Source of the DNA: Sinohyriopsis cumingii
Lineage: Eukaryota; Mollusca; Bivalvia; Unionida; Unionidae
NCBI GenBank assembly: GCA_028554795.2
Contig: CM068830.1
Coordinates: forward strand, 113,482,214 to 113,546,213
Reading direction: 5' to 3'
DNA length: 64,000 nucleotides
The notes under the pieces were generated by a model. The model made no database searches. It saw only the letters and a list, made by a program, of their open reading frames with translations, and was not told the DNA's origin. Positions 34,214 to 42,896 of this stretch are shown in pieces (the stretch's first letter is position 1; every line of letters begins with the position of its first letter). Made by a program: the position numbers and the translations under genes.

Positions 34214-35431
34214 ATGGTACATCCAGAATCTCATATTGCAAGAACAGCACGAGAACGATTAGAAATAATTAAAAAATTTCTTCCTGTCAGAGACTCATTT
34301 AGAAAAAACTTGCAAGCGCAGCAAGAAGCACAAGTTGAGTATGAAGAGGACACTAAAAAACTGTTTAAACCCGTCACTACAGCTACTGAGAAAGCTGCGG
34401 CGGCTGCTGAAAAAACTATATGGGGAGATATTGCGGAGGAAGATGAGAGGAGGAAAAAGGGTATTTTTCCGGTATTAGAAAAAACAGCAAGAAGAACCAA
34501 ACAGACAAAGAAGATTTTACGAGACCTTCCACCTGGCATAGCCAGGGAAATAGCCGCAGCTCAACCTCCACCTGTTGATGAGGAAATACTTGAAGGTATT
34601 GGAGAACTTCGTACTGAAGTCGCCGATGTGAGAAAAAAACTTGCATCTAAATCCAAACCAGCAGGAGAAAACGTAGAATTAATTGCAAAATTTAACGAAG
34701 GAGTTGTTGAGGAAATTAGAAAAACTGAAAGAGAGAGATTACCTGAAGCAATATTAAATAGTATATCTAATAAATCTAGTATTTTAAAACCCCGTTTTGA
34801 AAAAACAAATGATGATAATTTCATTAAATGGATATATCGCGTATATTACGACAAAAAACAAGCTAGAGGTCCAGAATTTGAAAAACTTAAAGAAGAAGTA
34901 AAAAGACTTTATAGAGAGAGATGGGAACAACCAAAACAAGGAGAGTCTTTCCAGTATCAGCTTCCTCCACCTCTGCAACAAATAGAACAACAACAACAAT
35001 CTTCGCCACAGCAAAAGTTGAAGTCGGAAATTAAAAAGACTAAAGAGCTAGTTAAATTACTCACCTCGAAGAAAATTCCTTCACCTTTACGTAAAATTTC
35101 TGCACCGAAAATGACATTTACACCGACAGATTCACCACATGGATTTCGAGAAGGTTCACCCCCGGCCACCACTGAAGTACTTACTCCGGTAATGCAACCA
35201 CCAGTATTTAAAACACCTCAAGATGAACCTAAAACAGGATCTGGTTTATGTCCTGATAATATCATCAATGACGTATCACGGTTAGAAGTTCTCATAGGAG
35301 GAAAACGTGCCGGAAATAATTCACCAGAAATAATTAATGAAATAGCTGATATTTGTCGGCGACTATTTCAAGGTGGTATCATGGATATTGGCGCTTACCG
35401 AGAACTTATTGATGAGCTCGTTGATGACTAG
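34214..35431 (+). CDS. Coiled-coil protein, unrecognised, 405 residues
   Basis: The start ATG is three bases after TTATAATA (34203-34210), the same box as at other genes here. The protein is highly charged: helical N-terminal third (EKAAAAAEKTIW), long charged helices, and a proline/glutamine-rich linker around residues 250-275 (PPPLQQIEQQQQSS). A predicted small helical domain ends it (SPEIINEIADICRRLFQGGI, ELIDELVDD). Short C-terminal domains like this recur in first-position proteins of invertebrate Polintons, but I cannot assign a function; a scaffold, core or terminal protein are possibilities. It leads a block of morphogenesis genes on the plus strand. An identical copy is at 59593-60810. 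Confidence 0.8.
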   Translation: MVHPESHIARTARERLEIIKKFLPVRDSFRKNLQAQQEAQVEYEEDTKKLFKPVTTATEKAAAAAEKTIWGDIAEEDERRKKGIFPVLEKTARRTKQTKKILRDLPPGIAREIAAAQPPPVDEEILEGIGELRTEVADVRKKLASKSKPAGENVELIAKFNEGVVEEIRKTERERLPEAILNSISNKSSILKPRFEKTNDDNFIKWIYRVYYDKKQARGPEFEKLKEEVKRLYRERWEQPKQGESFQYQLPPPLQQIEQQQQSSPQQKLKSEIKKTKELVKLLTSKKIPSPLRKISAPKMTFTPTDSPHGFREGSPPATTEVLTPVMQPPVFKTPQDEPKTGSGLCPDNIINDVSRLEVLIGGKRAGNNSPEIINEIADICRRLFQGGIMDIGAYRELIDELVDD

Positions 35432-35459
35432 TTGTTAGATAAATGGTAAATAAAATAAG

Positions 35460-35894
35460 ATGATTGTGCATGATAATCATCGTAAACCCACACAGGTTAG
35501 AGCGGTAAACTCACGATTACCAATCTATGAAGCAATTTACGGAAATGGACTTGGTGATGTTATTCGAGGATTATTCACGAGGATAGCTCCAAAAGTAGCA
35601 CCCGTCGCAAAACAATTATCGATGAAGGCTATTGATATTGTTCGTGATAAAGCTCCTGGAGCAATTGTCAATGTTGCTGGTAAGGCGTTCTCGGCGATCA
35701 AAGAAAGATTATCACGATTATTGCGACGAAAACAACAACCACCGGTGAAACTGGCAAGTACTGAGGTGATGCCTGCAGACGTAAGTAAAATAATAAATCA
35801 GGCTGCAAATCAAAAACTAGCGGCGATATCTGAAGAAGCAGAAAAAAATATAACATCAAATTTAATAGCAGGAAGTGGTCTTCGTCGACGATGA
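35460..35894 (+). CDS. Putative minor virion protein with amphipathic segment
   Basis: 144 residues, lying between the coiled-coil protein and the major capsid protein. Residues about 28-60 (GNGLGDVIRGLFTRIAPKVA) form a glycine-led amphipathic helix of the kind found in membrane-active minor capsid proteins of adenovirus-like viruses. The middle is basic (RLSRLLRRKQ) and the C-terminus ends in GLRRR after GSG, reminiscent of a protease-processed tail. Start at 35460 follows an AT-rich AAATAAAATAAG. The role (endosome escape or genome core) is inferred from position and composition. Confidence 0.65.
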   Translation: MIVHDNHRKPTQVRAVNSRLPIYEAIYGNGLGDVIRGLFTRIAPKVAPVAKQLSMKAIDIVRDKAPGAIVNVAGKAFSAIKERLSRLLRRKQQPPVKLASTEVMPADVSKIINQAANQKLAAISEEAEKNITSNLIAGSGLRRR

Positions 35895-35927
35895 TCATCA
35901 TTTGGAAAAATGGTAACTATAATAAAA

Positions 35928-37370
35928 ATGTTCAGGCGCGAATCAGACCCAGCATTTGATATGGAGGCACCTGTCCTTAAGTATGAATCTATACGTGATT
36001 ATCAATTTTATTCCTATGACGCAAGACTACCAAATCAGCGGGGGAGAATCGAATTACAGGTTCATGATACAAGTAGATATTTCTTGCCCGCTGAGGCGTT
36101 TATTGAAGTAGAAGGTAGACTTGTAACGAATGTTGTAGCTAATACGGCATATGCTGCTAATTTGCGTGTTGGTTTTGTCAACAACGGGATCATGGCGTTG
36201 TTTGATAGCGCCACATACATGATTGATGGAAAAAATATTGAATCAGTTCAGAAGGATGTCGACGTTGCTACAACAATAATTGGTCTGGCGAGATATTCTG
36301 ACGACTTTACAAGATCAGCTGGTCCAACAATGATGTTTGCTAAGGATATTACCAACAACGCTGATCATGTTCAGTATACCAAAGTACGAACACCAGTAGC
36401 TACTGCCGATGCACAACCAGTTGATTTTGAACACGCAGACGCACCGGGTGCTGCTTTTGATATTATAGGAAGCGTTAATGCGACTTACAACCTAGGATTT
36501 GCAACACGCCGAGCAGCGCTGTCGGGAAATAATAGAAATTTTTCATGTGCAATTCCATTATCTCACATCTTTGGATTTTGCAGAAATGTTAGAAAAGTCA
36601 TCTTTGGAGCTAAACACACAATTGTGCTCGTAAGAAAAAGTGATGATAATGATGCAATCTGGCGAGGTGCTGGTGTTGCCGAGGGTAAAGTAAATATATC
36701 AAAACTTTCATTGTGGATGCCAGTAATGACTCCATCTATTACTGAAGAACAAAAATTACTATCTTTTATGGATCAAGGCGGTAAATCATTGTTATCATGG
36801 TTAACAGTAACCACAGATGCTGCTCAAAGCAATATTAATGGTTTATTTACATGGCATATAGCATCACAACAAGGTGTTTCTGCACCACGACATATTTTTA
36901 TTGCACTACAAGATAATGCTCGGACGAATAATCAAGAACGTTCACATATGATATTTGACAACCTTGGAGTTAGTGAAGTTTCTTTACGGATAAATGGACA
37001 TCAAGAACCAGCCGAGGATATACAACTAAATTATGCACAAAATCATGTAGCGCGCGCATATCATCGTTTAATGTCATTCATGGGACGTGATCAAAATATA
37101 GATACCGGGTTGCAAATATCACAACTAGATTTTACAGGTCTATATCCGATTTATTATTTTTCACTAGAACATCTTGATTTATCCAAACAATCTGTTGTTG
37201 ATATACACTTTCGAGCTCATGTTACTAACCCTCCTCCTGATATACCCGGTCCACCAGTTGTTCCCGGCTTCTACAGAGCGATCGCGGTCATACTTAGCGA
37301 CAAGGCCATGTTACTTGAAGGTGGCAGTGGTCGAATGAGGGTTGTTGATGCACCGGTGGAAAATCTTTAA
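35928..37370 (+). CDS. Major capsid protein (double jelly-roll)
   Basis: I choose the ATG at 35928 (480 residues) because it lies three bases after TATAATA (35918-35924), rather than the ATG at 35910. The length, the N-terminal region (DYQFYSYDARL), the central variable loops and the C-terminal LYPIYYFSLEH...RAHV...FYRAIAVILSD pattern fit the Polinton major capsid protein, which builds the icosahedral shell. The decayed older Polinton has the matching C-terminal pattern (NLYPIFYFDISN) near 52350. It sits between the minor protein genes and the protease, in normal morphogenesis order. The second copy is at 61307-62749. Confidence 0.85.
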   Translation: MFRRESDPAFDMEAPVLKYESIRDYQFYSYDARLPNQRGRIELQVHDTSRYFLPAEAFIEVEGRLVTNVVANTAYAANLRVGFVNNGIMALFDSATYMIDGKNIESVQKDVDVATTIIGLARYSDDFTRSAGPTMMFAKDITNNADHVQYTKVRTPVATADAQPVDFEHADAPGAAFDIIGSVNATYNLGFATRRAALSGNNRNFSCAIPLSHIFGFCRNVRKVIFGAKHTIVLVRKSDDNDAIWRGAGVAEGKVNISKLSLWMPVMTPSITEEQKLLSFMDQGGKSLLSWLTVTTDAAQSNINGLFTWHIASQQGVSAPRHIFIALQDNARTNNQERSHMIFDNLGVSEVSLRINGHQEPAEDIQLNYAQNHVARAYHRLMSFMGRDQNIDTGLQISQLDFTGLYPIYYFSLEHLDLSKQSVVDIHFRAHVTNPPPDIPGPPVVPGFYRAIAVILSDKAMLLEGGSGRMRVVDAPVENL

Positions 37371-37404
37371 TCGTGCTATTTAGAAAAATATATTTTATAT
37401 AAAA

Positions 37405-37857
37405 ATGTCGTATAGTCATGTTAATGTTACTCTGACCCCGGGTCAGGTAAAAAAGCTTCAATCAAAAACCGCCAACAAATGCGGAACTAAAATATCACTA
37501 AAACGAGATCATATTAGTGGTGGTCCAAACAAATTATCGCTGACAAATAATCAGATTAAACATTTCAATAAAGCCCTAGAATCAAAAACTGGAGTTCAAT
37601 TCCATCTCTCCCCGAGCGCCATCAAAGACATGGTTAAAACGGGTGGTATATTCCCACTATTTGCGGCCATTCCGGCATTAATAGCTGCGGCTGCTCCAGC
37701 CATAGCAAAAGCGGCCGCGTTAGGTGCTGTTGGAACAGCCGCTGGAATGGCACTAAAGAAAGCAACAGGGCAGGGATACAAAAAAAAGGGACGCGGTCTA
37801 AGATTACCGGGATCTCGTTGGGGGAGAGGCCTAAGGCTTCCAGGGTCATTTCGTTAA
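37405..37857 (+). CDS. Membrane-active minor virion protein (pVI/PX-like)
   Basis: 150 residues. Two similar N-terminal repeats (TLTPGQVKKLQSK and SLTNNQIKHFNKA, each followed by a KIS/VQFHLS-type strand) precede GGIFPLFAAIPALIAAAAP and an alanine-rich hydrophobic helix (residues about 78-120). Then comes a basic, glycine-rich tail with RGLRLPGS twice. The same plan is seen in the older Polinton at 52875-53160. Such proteins are thought to disrupt membranes during entry. Start follows TATATAAAA. Near the end, an A8 run (37780-37787) lies at the A AAA AAG position where a -1 shift would enter the protease frame. Confidence 0.75.
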   Translation: MSYSHVNVTLTPGQVKKLQSKTANKCGTKISLKRDHISGGPNKLSLTNNQIKHFNKALESKTGVQFHLSPSAIKDMVKTGGIFPLFAAIPALIAAAAPAIAKAAALGAVGTAAGMALKKATGQGYKKKGRGLRLPGSRWGRGLRLPGSFR

Positions 37858-38288
37858 ACGTTCCATCATCAAATTTTGATTTACTTGATGCTGCTAAAAA
37901 ATTAAAAATATCCGCCTTTAGAGGTGTTTTTATGCGAGATCAATTACCGAAACAACCAAACAAACTTGAAACAGGTATTATTAATCTTGACAAACGTTCC
38001 GGACCCGGTACTCATTGGGTATCATACGCGGTTGATCCGCGTGGAATTGTTTATTTTGATTCGTACGGGTTAGCTCCACCTGTTGAATTTATCAAGTATG
38101 TCGCACCACTCCACGCAACAACCAAAGTTTGGTATTCAACGCTACCCACACAAACAATGACAGATCCGCCAATATGCGGCCGTGAAGTAATTAATGTACT
38201 CGACGCTATATCAAAATCATCCAGGCCGCCACATAAAGTCGTGCACGATTATACAAGCAACCGATTTGTTGCGCGTAAAGCATTTTAA
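37818..38288 (+). CDS. Adenain-type cysteine maturation protease
   Basis: The C5/Ulp1-like catalytic residues are visible: His in GTHWVSY (codon 38013), Asp in YFDSYG (38058), Gln in LPTQTMT (38151) and Cys in PPICGRE (38175). It would process capsid precursors, as adenain does in adenovirus. The 5' end is unusual. Conserved protease sequence begins upstream of the only nearby ATG (37932), and the frame is open back through the end of the preceding gene without any ATG. I give 37818 as the start of a TTG-led frame, but expression as a -1 frameshift product of the preceding gene at 37780-37787 fits better. Confidence 0.8.
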   Translation: MGERPKASRVISLNVPSSNFDLLDAAKKLKISAFRGVFMRDQLPKQPNKLETGIINLDKRSGPGTHWVSYAVDPRGIVYFDSYGLAPPVEFIKYVAPLHATTKVWYSTLPTQTMTDPPICGREVINVLDAISKSSRPPHKVVHDYTSNRFVARKAF

Positions 38289-38306
38289 ACAACGGATCTT
38301 ATTATA

Positions 38307-39314
38307 ATGGTTGACATTTACGGAAGATCTTCTACTAGTAAGAAAATAAAATCCGACGTTGATCTGTCAAAGTATGCGACTAAAGATGACCTCGCTGATA
38401 TTATGAACCTTGCTGGAGTTGATCCAGATGAGGTTGTTATTTTTCAAGATCGATATGGTAAACTAAAAACCAGCAATATCAAATGGAATGATATAGTCCG
38501 GCGAGTAATTGGTGCAGTTACGGATAATATTCCCGTGTTTACTGATAGCGGTAAAATCAGAGATTCAAGTATGTCACTTAAAACCATCAGAGATGAAATT
38601 GCAAAAAGTGTTGCTAATCGCGTGAGAAACACCGGTGATACAATGATGGGTGAACTCAGCATGAACGGAAATAAAATAGTAGTTTTAGCGGATCCAACAT
38701 CTGACGAAGACGCAGCAACAAAAAAATACGTCGACACCGTAGACGGTAAATTATCCACGTTACGGGCCGAATATGATGTTCACGTAACCGGTTTTTTAAG
38801 GCATCGAAGAAATTTTCAAAGGACCGATGATTCCATAAGTAAGTTCTTTGGAACTCCTTCCGTCATTGACATGAAACTCGTTGATATAAAAAATAACCTA
38901 GACACGATCAAACAAACACAGCAAGACGTCGTAGCAGGAATTCCTGAGATTGTCAGTAAAACCAATTTGATTAAAATTCCAGCTGCAATAACTCCCGGGC
39001 ATATCACAAACATCGTATGCACGGTATCATCGGGATTTGCAACATGGTCGCAGCAAAATAATACTATCAAATATACCGCAACAGTCACTGGCGTGTACAG
39101 GCTGTCTGTGTTTTCCGCCGCTAAGTTTGAAATATTTACAACGTTTCCATGGCGTCATTCCACAGACAGGTTTTCCGGGGTTGTATCTGTTGTATTAAAT
39201 AGCGGAACCGAAGAAATATTTATTCTGGAAGTAGCTGATAAGGAATTAACCGCAACATCCTTCTGGTGGTGTTTGGAATTTGTAGCTGAAACACCTCAAT
39301 TGGTTACGGCATAA
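38307..39314 (+). CDS. Fibre-like attachment protein with phage tail-fibre shaft motif
   Basis: 335 residues. The middle carries the short-tail-fibre type motif NTGDTMMGELSMNGNKIV followed by LADPTSDEDAATKKYVD (residues about 112-147), shared with bacteriophage collars and fibres. A helical stretch follows, then a beta-rich C-terminal head (about 235-335; SSGFATWSQQ, GVYRLSVFSA, WWCLEFVAE). The start follows TTATTATA directly. This is the likely receptor-binding spike; the shaft motif indicates a trimeric rod. The copy at 63686 runs off the window. Confidence 0.8.
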   Translation: MVDIYGRSSTSKKIKSDVDLSKYATKDDLADIMNLAGVDPDEVVIFQDRYGKLKTSNIKWNDIVRRVIGAVTDNIPVFTDSGKIRDSSMSLKTIRDEIAKSVANRVRNTGDTMMGELSMNGNKIVVLADPTSDEDAATKKYVDTVDGKLSTLRAEYDVHVTGFLRHRRNFQRTDDSISKFFGTPSVIDMKLVDIKNNLDTIKQTQQDVVAGIPEIVSKTNLIKIPAAITPGHITNIVCTVSSGFATWSQQNNTIKYTATVTGVYRLSVFSAAKFEIFTTFPWRHSTDRFSGVVSVVLNSGTEEIFILEVADKELTATSFWWCLEFVAETPQLVTA

Positions 39315-39322
39315 AAATATAT

Positions 39323-39847
39323 ATGGACGGTGCGCAATACAGATACAATCAAGCGCGTGAATGGCAGGCTGCGCTAAAAGATCAAGTTGATCAATATACA
39401 GTAAAAGTAAAAAAATATCGACGACGATTGGTTATCGTTGATGTGATTGTTTATTCAGTATCCGCTGTTGTTGCTGGAACCGGTGTAATATTATCAGCGT
39501 TAACAACGATGGCACCAGTAGTTGTAACTATCTGTATTTCAGCAGCAACAACTATTGCAGGTGTGCTTGGTATCATCACAAAAAAAATATGTACTTGTAC
39601 GAACGAAAAGTTATCCGATTACAAAATAAAATTACATACAGTGACGGTAGCATACTCGAAATTATCCTCGTTGTTATCAGCGAGTCTCAGTGATGGAATT
39701 ATATCTGATTTCGAATTTTCAATGATGACCAAAATATACGATGAAGGTATTAAAGATACAAGTATCAATAATGACAGAATTACTCCAGCAGATCGTGACC
39801 AACACAACTCCGCCAAAGATAACGATGATCTCGGTAAGTTCAACTAA
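39323..39847 (+). CDS. Two-span membrane protein
   Basis: 174 residues. An N-terminal amphipathic region (residues 1-35) is followed by two hydrophobic spans (about 36-62, LVIVDVIVYSVSAVVAGTGVI, cut short here to name its position, and 65-88). A soluble helical domain comes next (SKLSSLLSASLSDG, FEFSMMTKIY). The same layout (short loop between two spans, then a helical tail) occurs in many invertebrate Polintons and in the older element here at 33143-33720 plus 50461-50600. Function unknown; a virion membrane or pore-forming role is conceivable. The last 77 bases overlap the next gene. Confidence 0.7.
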   Translation: MDGAQYRYNQAREWQAALKDQVDQYTVKVKKYRRRLVIVDVIVYSVSAVVAGTGVILSALTTMAPVVVTICISAATTIAGVLGIITKKICTCTNEKLSDYKIKLHTVTVAYSKLSSLLSASLSDGIISDFEFSMMTKIYDEGIKDTSINNDRITPADRDQHNSAKDNDDLGKFN

Positions 39848-41171
39848 TCCTGAATTTAGTGTTAATTTTCCTACTGCAATTCCAGTAAAAGAAATAGCAC
39901 TTGCACAATTACGAGTATATTACAGCTGGCCAAATATCAGATCAAAATCATTTAATGGTACACCAGCAAATAATTCGCTTGTATTTACTAACAACAACAA
40001 ACCCGATGGAACACCTGACTGGGTTGTTGTTGGAATACCAACCGGCAGTTACCAGATTGAAGAAATCGGTGAGGAATTTGCGCGTAGAATAAAATCAATA
40101 ACGGGAAAGGAATCAAAAATATCAATAAACGTTCACGAGCCGACATTGTCCTCGACGGTTGAAATAAACTCGCCTGATTATGCCGTTGATATTTATAAAT
40201 CTTCAATCAGATCCGTGCTAGGATGGCCTGAAATTCCCACGGTGTATGAAGGACTACCAGAACCAACTCGGGATGATTTTACATCATCGAAAAGTTTTCA
40301 TCATAATATTAAAATGAATTATACAAGTTTTTGGTGGAACATAGAAAAACGGGTATGGGATAAACGTGATCAATTTCGTGTCGAGCCAAATGGTAAATAC
40401 TATTGGGTTTTACACAACGTTAAAGGTGGTAATTCATTTTATGATATAAATATCAGTAATGTCATTAGTATCTTAAATTCAGATCACGAAGAACAACTGG
40501 TTAATTTACGTGATAGTTTGCATGAATATTTGTCCGATGTGACATCTACGCGTGAAAAAATTATTAAACAGGTGGAAATTTTAAATCATATAGCCGATAC
40601 TATTGAATATTTTCATAATAGAATCATAAACCTGGTTTTTGAATCGCCAGGCGATTATAGAAGATTTTTCGCAGTCTTTAAGAGAATACCCGAAGCTGAC
40701 ATTGTAACGTATAAGTTTCCTGATTATAATCCGGATAAATTAAGAAAATCTGTCAATGATGTCATTGATGAGTTTTTTCCTAAAATACTCGATGCATGGA
40801 GAAAATTAATTCCACCAGCAGCTGTTCTTAGACATGATAATGATCCACACGGCGGCGGAAGGCACGTATCCCCGCGAATCGTTAATATAACACCGACGGT
40901 CGCGGTCAATCTGGTTTGTGACGTAATCGATGGCAGCTATCAAATAGATCTCGGAAGATCAAATCAAGCTCAACAAGGATACATCCTGTACACGTTCACA
41001 CCACAAGTTCCCCCTGGAAATTTAATCGTGCAAGAACCAACTAATCCCGTGTATTTGCGGTGTCACAATAATATGTTAACACGAATCAATTTTAAACTCA
41101 CAGACCACCTTAATCGCTTGATTGACATACGTGAAGAAGAGCTTATAATAAATCTGTATGTAAAGTCGTAA
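39771..41171 (+). CDS. Penton-like minor capsid protein
   Basis: I choose the ATG at 39771 (466 residues) because it directly follows TATCAATA; an in-frame ATG at 39741 lies 30 bp upstream, inside the previous gene. The N-terminal part (VSSTNPEFSVNFP, IALAQLRVYYSWPN) and the C-terminal strand pair (INFKLTDHLNRLIDIREEELIINLYVKS in pattern: a loop, D-N-R-L and a final beta strand) match the minor capsid protein of Polintons that fills the vertices. A long helical insert sits in the middle (about 240-345). The older element's remnant at 50615-51170 ends in a comparable strand pattern. Confidence 0.75.
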   Translation: MTELLQQIVTNTTPPKITMISVSSTNPEFSVNFPTAIPVKEIALAQLRVYYSWPNIRSKSFNGTPANNSLVFTNNNKPDGTPDWVVVGIPTGSYQIEEIGEEFARRIKSITGKESKISINVHEPTLSSTVEINSPDYAVDIYKSSIRSVLGWPEIPTVYEGLPEPTRDDFTSSKSFHHNIKMNYTSFWWNIEKRVWDKRDQFRVEPNGKYYWVLHNVKGGNSFYDINISNVISILNSDHEEQLVNLRDSLHEYLSDVTSTREKIIKQVEILNHIADTIEYFHNRIINLVFESPGDYRRFFAVFKRIPEADIVTYKFPDYNPDKLRKSVNDVIDEFFPKILDAWRKLIPPAAVLRHDNDPHGGGRHVSPRIVNITPTVAVNLVCDVIDGSYQIDLGRSNQAQQGYILYTFTPQVPPGNLIVQEPTNPVYLRCHNNMLTRINFKLTDHLNRLIDIREEELIINLYVKS

Positions 41172-42011
41172 AGACTTTTGTCGTAAAGACTTTTGTCGTA
41201 GATCTTCATGTGGAGGAGGGTTTTTACACGCGAGAATTTCTTAACAGTTAGAAGAACATTTGTAACGGAGATCAGAATCAAATTCAATCAACTTAAAAAA
41301 ATATTTTATTATTACTGGCACAAATTTGTGTTTGGTACAAATTAATCGGCCTAGGCAACTAAGGCCTAGGCAACTAAGGCCTAGGCAACTAAGGCCTAGG
41401 CAACTAAAAAAGCTAGTCGATGAAAGTAAAATTAAAATTTCTATCACAAAAAAAAAATAATATTTATTAATTTTCCTGATTTTACAAATTACTTGATTTT
41501 GACTACCAACTACCCCCTCAGAAACATAAAAATGCACGAACTACTTGATTTTGACTACCAACTACCCCGTCAGAAACATAAAAATGCACGAACTACTTGA
41601 TTTTGACTACCAACTACCCCGTCAAAATCAAGAAAGTTCTAACCTTGTCAAATTGTTCCTAACAAATTTTATTTATTATAAATTAATTTTATTTATTAAT
41701 AATATTATTTTTACTGAGATTTTTATTTTTTTTTTACTAAAATACAACGAAATTGCTCAATTTTCCTGATTTTGACTACCAACTACCCCGTCAGAAATCA
41801 AGTAATTTGTGCATTTTTCTTTGATTTTGACTACCAACTACCCCGTCAGAATCAAGTAATTCGTGCATTTTTCTTGATTTTAGTAAAAAAAAAAATAAAT
41901 CCTCAGTAAAAATAAAATTTATAATAAATAAAATTTATAATAAATAAAATTTATTAGGAACAAATTTGACAAGGTTAGAACTTTCTTGATTTTGACTACC
42001 AATACATGTGG
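41172..42011. repeat. Structured intergenic region between convergent genes
   Basis: It contains, in order, a 15-bp unit GGCCTAGGCAACTAA four times (41348-41407), and five to six hairpin units with stem CTTGATTTTGAC and the constant 13-nt loop TACCAACTACCCC (from 41492, 41544, 41596, 41765, 41820 and a partial at 41984). A ~112-bp inverted repeat pairs 41628-41743 with 41876-41989. The unit at 41596-41632 is a perfect 12-bp stem. The region lies between a plus-strand and a minus-strand gene, so it could end transcription from both sides or serve replication. Confidence 0.7.
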
Positions 42012-42497
42012 TCAGCGTTGACTTGGACCCCAGTTACCAAAACTTTCATTTTCATTATCATCAGTAACGAGGTTACCTTGGATCGTTTCACCAACGAAGT
42101 TACCTTGGATCGTTTCATCAGTAACGAAGTTACCTTGGATCGTTTCACGATCTGACATTATTTTTCTTAATTGTCTTATGCGAGTACTAATCGTTTTCTT
42201 TGCCTCATACTCGTGGGATAATAACGACTTAATTTTTTCTACGGCGGTAGAAAGAGGAACGAACTCCTTCACATGATCATCTTCTACGGTAGCTAGCGAC
42301 TGAAACATTGCCGATTGAATCCGTTTCATGAGCCTGTATTCAGATGATAGTGTGTGTGTCCCCATGGTTTTACGTTCTTGTAAAATCTCAAAGTCAGAAA
42401 CTATTTTTTCAGGATTAAGTTCATCAGATATATTAATTCCATCTTTTTTTAATTTTTTAATAGCGACAATTACATCATTGATATTTTCATGGTTCAT
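42012..42497 (-). CDS. Helical protein with C-terminal tandem repeats, unrecognised
   Basis: 161 residues, start preceded by TATTATATA. The body is helical and charged (EYRLMKRIQSAMFQSL, TRIRQLRKIM). The C-terminus has three copies of ETIQGNFV(TD), encoded by near-identical DNA repeats (42065-42155). I know no family. It is the first gene on the minus strand after the hairpin array, convergent with the penton-like gene. Confidence 0.65.
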   Translation of the reverse strand: MNHENINDVIVAIKKLKKDGINISDELNPEKIVSDFEILQERKTMGTHTLSSEYRLMKRIQSAMFQSLATVEDDHVKEFVPLSTAVEKIKSLLSHEYEAKKTISTRIRQLRKIMSDRETIQGNFVTDETIQGNFVGETIQGNLVTDDNENESFGNWGPSQR

Positions 42498-42533
42498 TAT
42501 ATAATATATAAATCTTTAAAATAAAAAAAAATA

Positions 42534-42572
42534 TCCCAGACCCCCTTCGAGTTCGTCGGGATGTTTCTGGGA
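42534..42572. other. Hairpin with 7-bp stem
   Basis: TCCCAGA (42534-42540) pairs with TCTGGGA (42566-42572), with a further CCC/GGG pairing inside. It is the first of several structured segments upstream of the gene at 42012-42497. Confidence 0.5.
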
Positions 42573-42601
42573 CAGCACAAACATATAACTTAATTAAGGT
42601 A

Positions 42602-42700
42602 CGCTCAGCAAAATCACACCCATAATAATTAATCCAGTGGGTGATACGAAAAATAGGTATCAACAACCAGTCAATATTGTGGTTGTGAATTTGCTGAGCG
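42602..42700. ncRNA. Candidate four-way-junction RNA or DNA structure
   Basis: An outer stem pairs 42602-42616 with 42686-42700 (14 of 15 pairs, one A-A mismatch). It encloses three arms: 42619-42622/42638-42641 (4 bp), 42042-type arm at 42642-42647/42657-42662 (6 bp, TGATAC/GTATCA) and 42664-42669/42680-42685 (6 bp, CAACCA/TGGTTG). All bases between the arms are used up almost without linkers, giving a cross-shaped fold. No protein frame covers it. I propose a structured RNA or a cruciform replication or recombination site; which one is open. Confidence 0.45.
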
Positions 42701-42774
42701 GAGGGGTTCTTGCGGTTCCCCCCACTATTATAAAAATCGCAATTATGCGCACCACCGACAAATTGTCAGCCATG

Positions 42775-42838
42775 GGGGTTTGATCCTGGACCGCGAGCGC
42801 CACAGTCCAATACCATACTGATCGAGCTATCAAACCTT
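42775..42838 (-). tRNA. tRNA-like segment
   Basis: On the minus strand a TAGCTCGATC A-box-like start, an anticodon-arm-like stem (GGACTG...CGGTCC) and GGATCAAACCC (a degenerate B box) occur in tRNA order and spacing. The D and T stems are imperfect and the anticodon loop is nine bases, so it is more likely a tRNA-derived promoter, SINE fragment or tRNA-like RNA than a working tRNA. Confidence 0.3.
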
Positions 42839-42896
42839 GTTACGAACATATGTTTCGGAAGTTAATATATAGCTAAGAAACCAATATTTACACTAA

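Noticed and set aside
34231-35172. Several minus-strand frames opposite the 405-residue gene
   Set aside because: They are shadows of its charged coding sequence, with no start-adjacent TATAATA box.
41172-42011. Histone-type stem-loop in the young Polinton
   Set aside because: I looked after each of its genes; the hairpins here have a different stem and a 13-nt loop and lack the purine box, so the histone-like signal is confined to the 7.67-kb element.
42775-42838. Functional tRNA gene
   Set aside because: D and T stems are imperfect and the anticodon loop is too large; kept only as a low-confidence tRNA-like segment.
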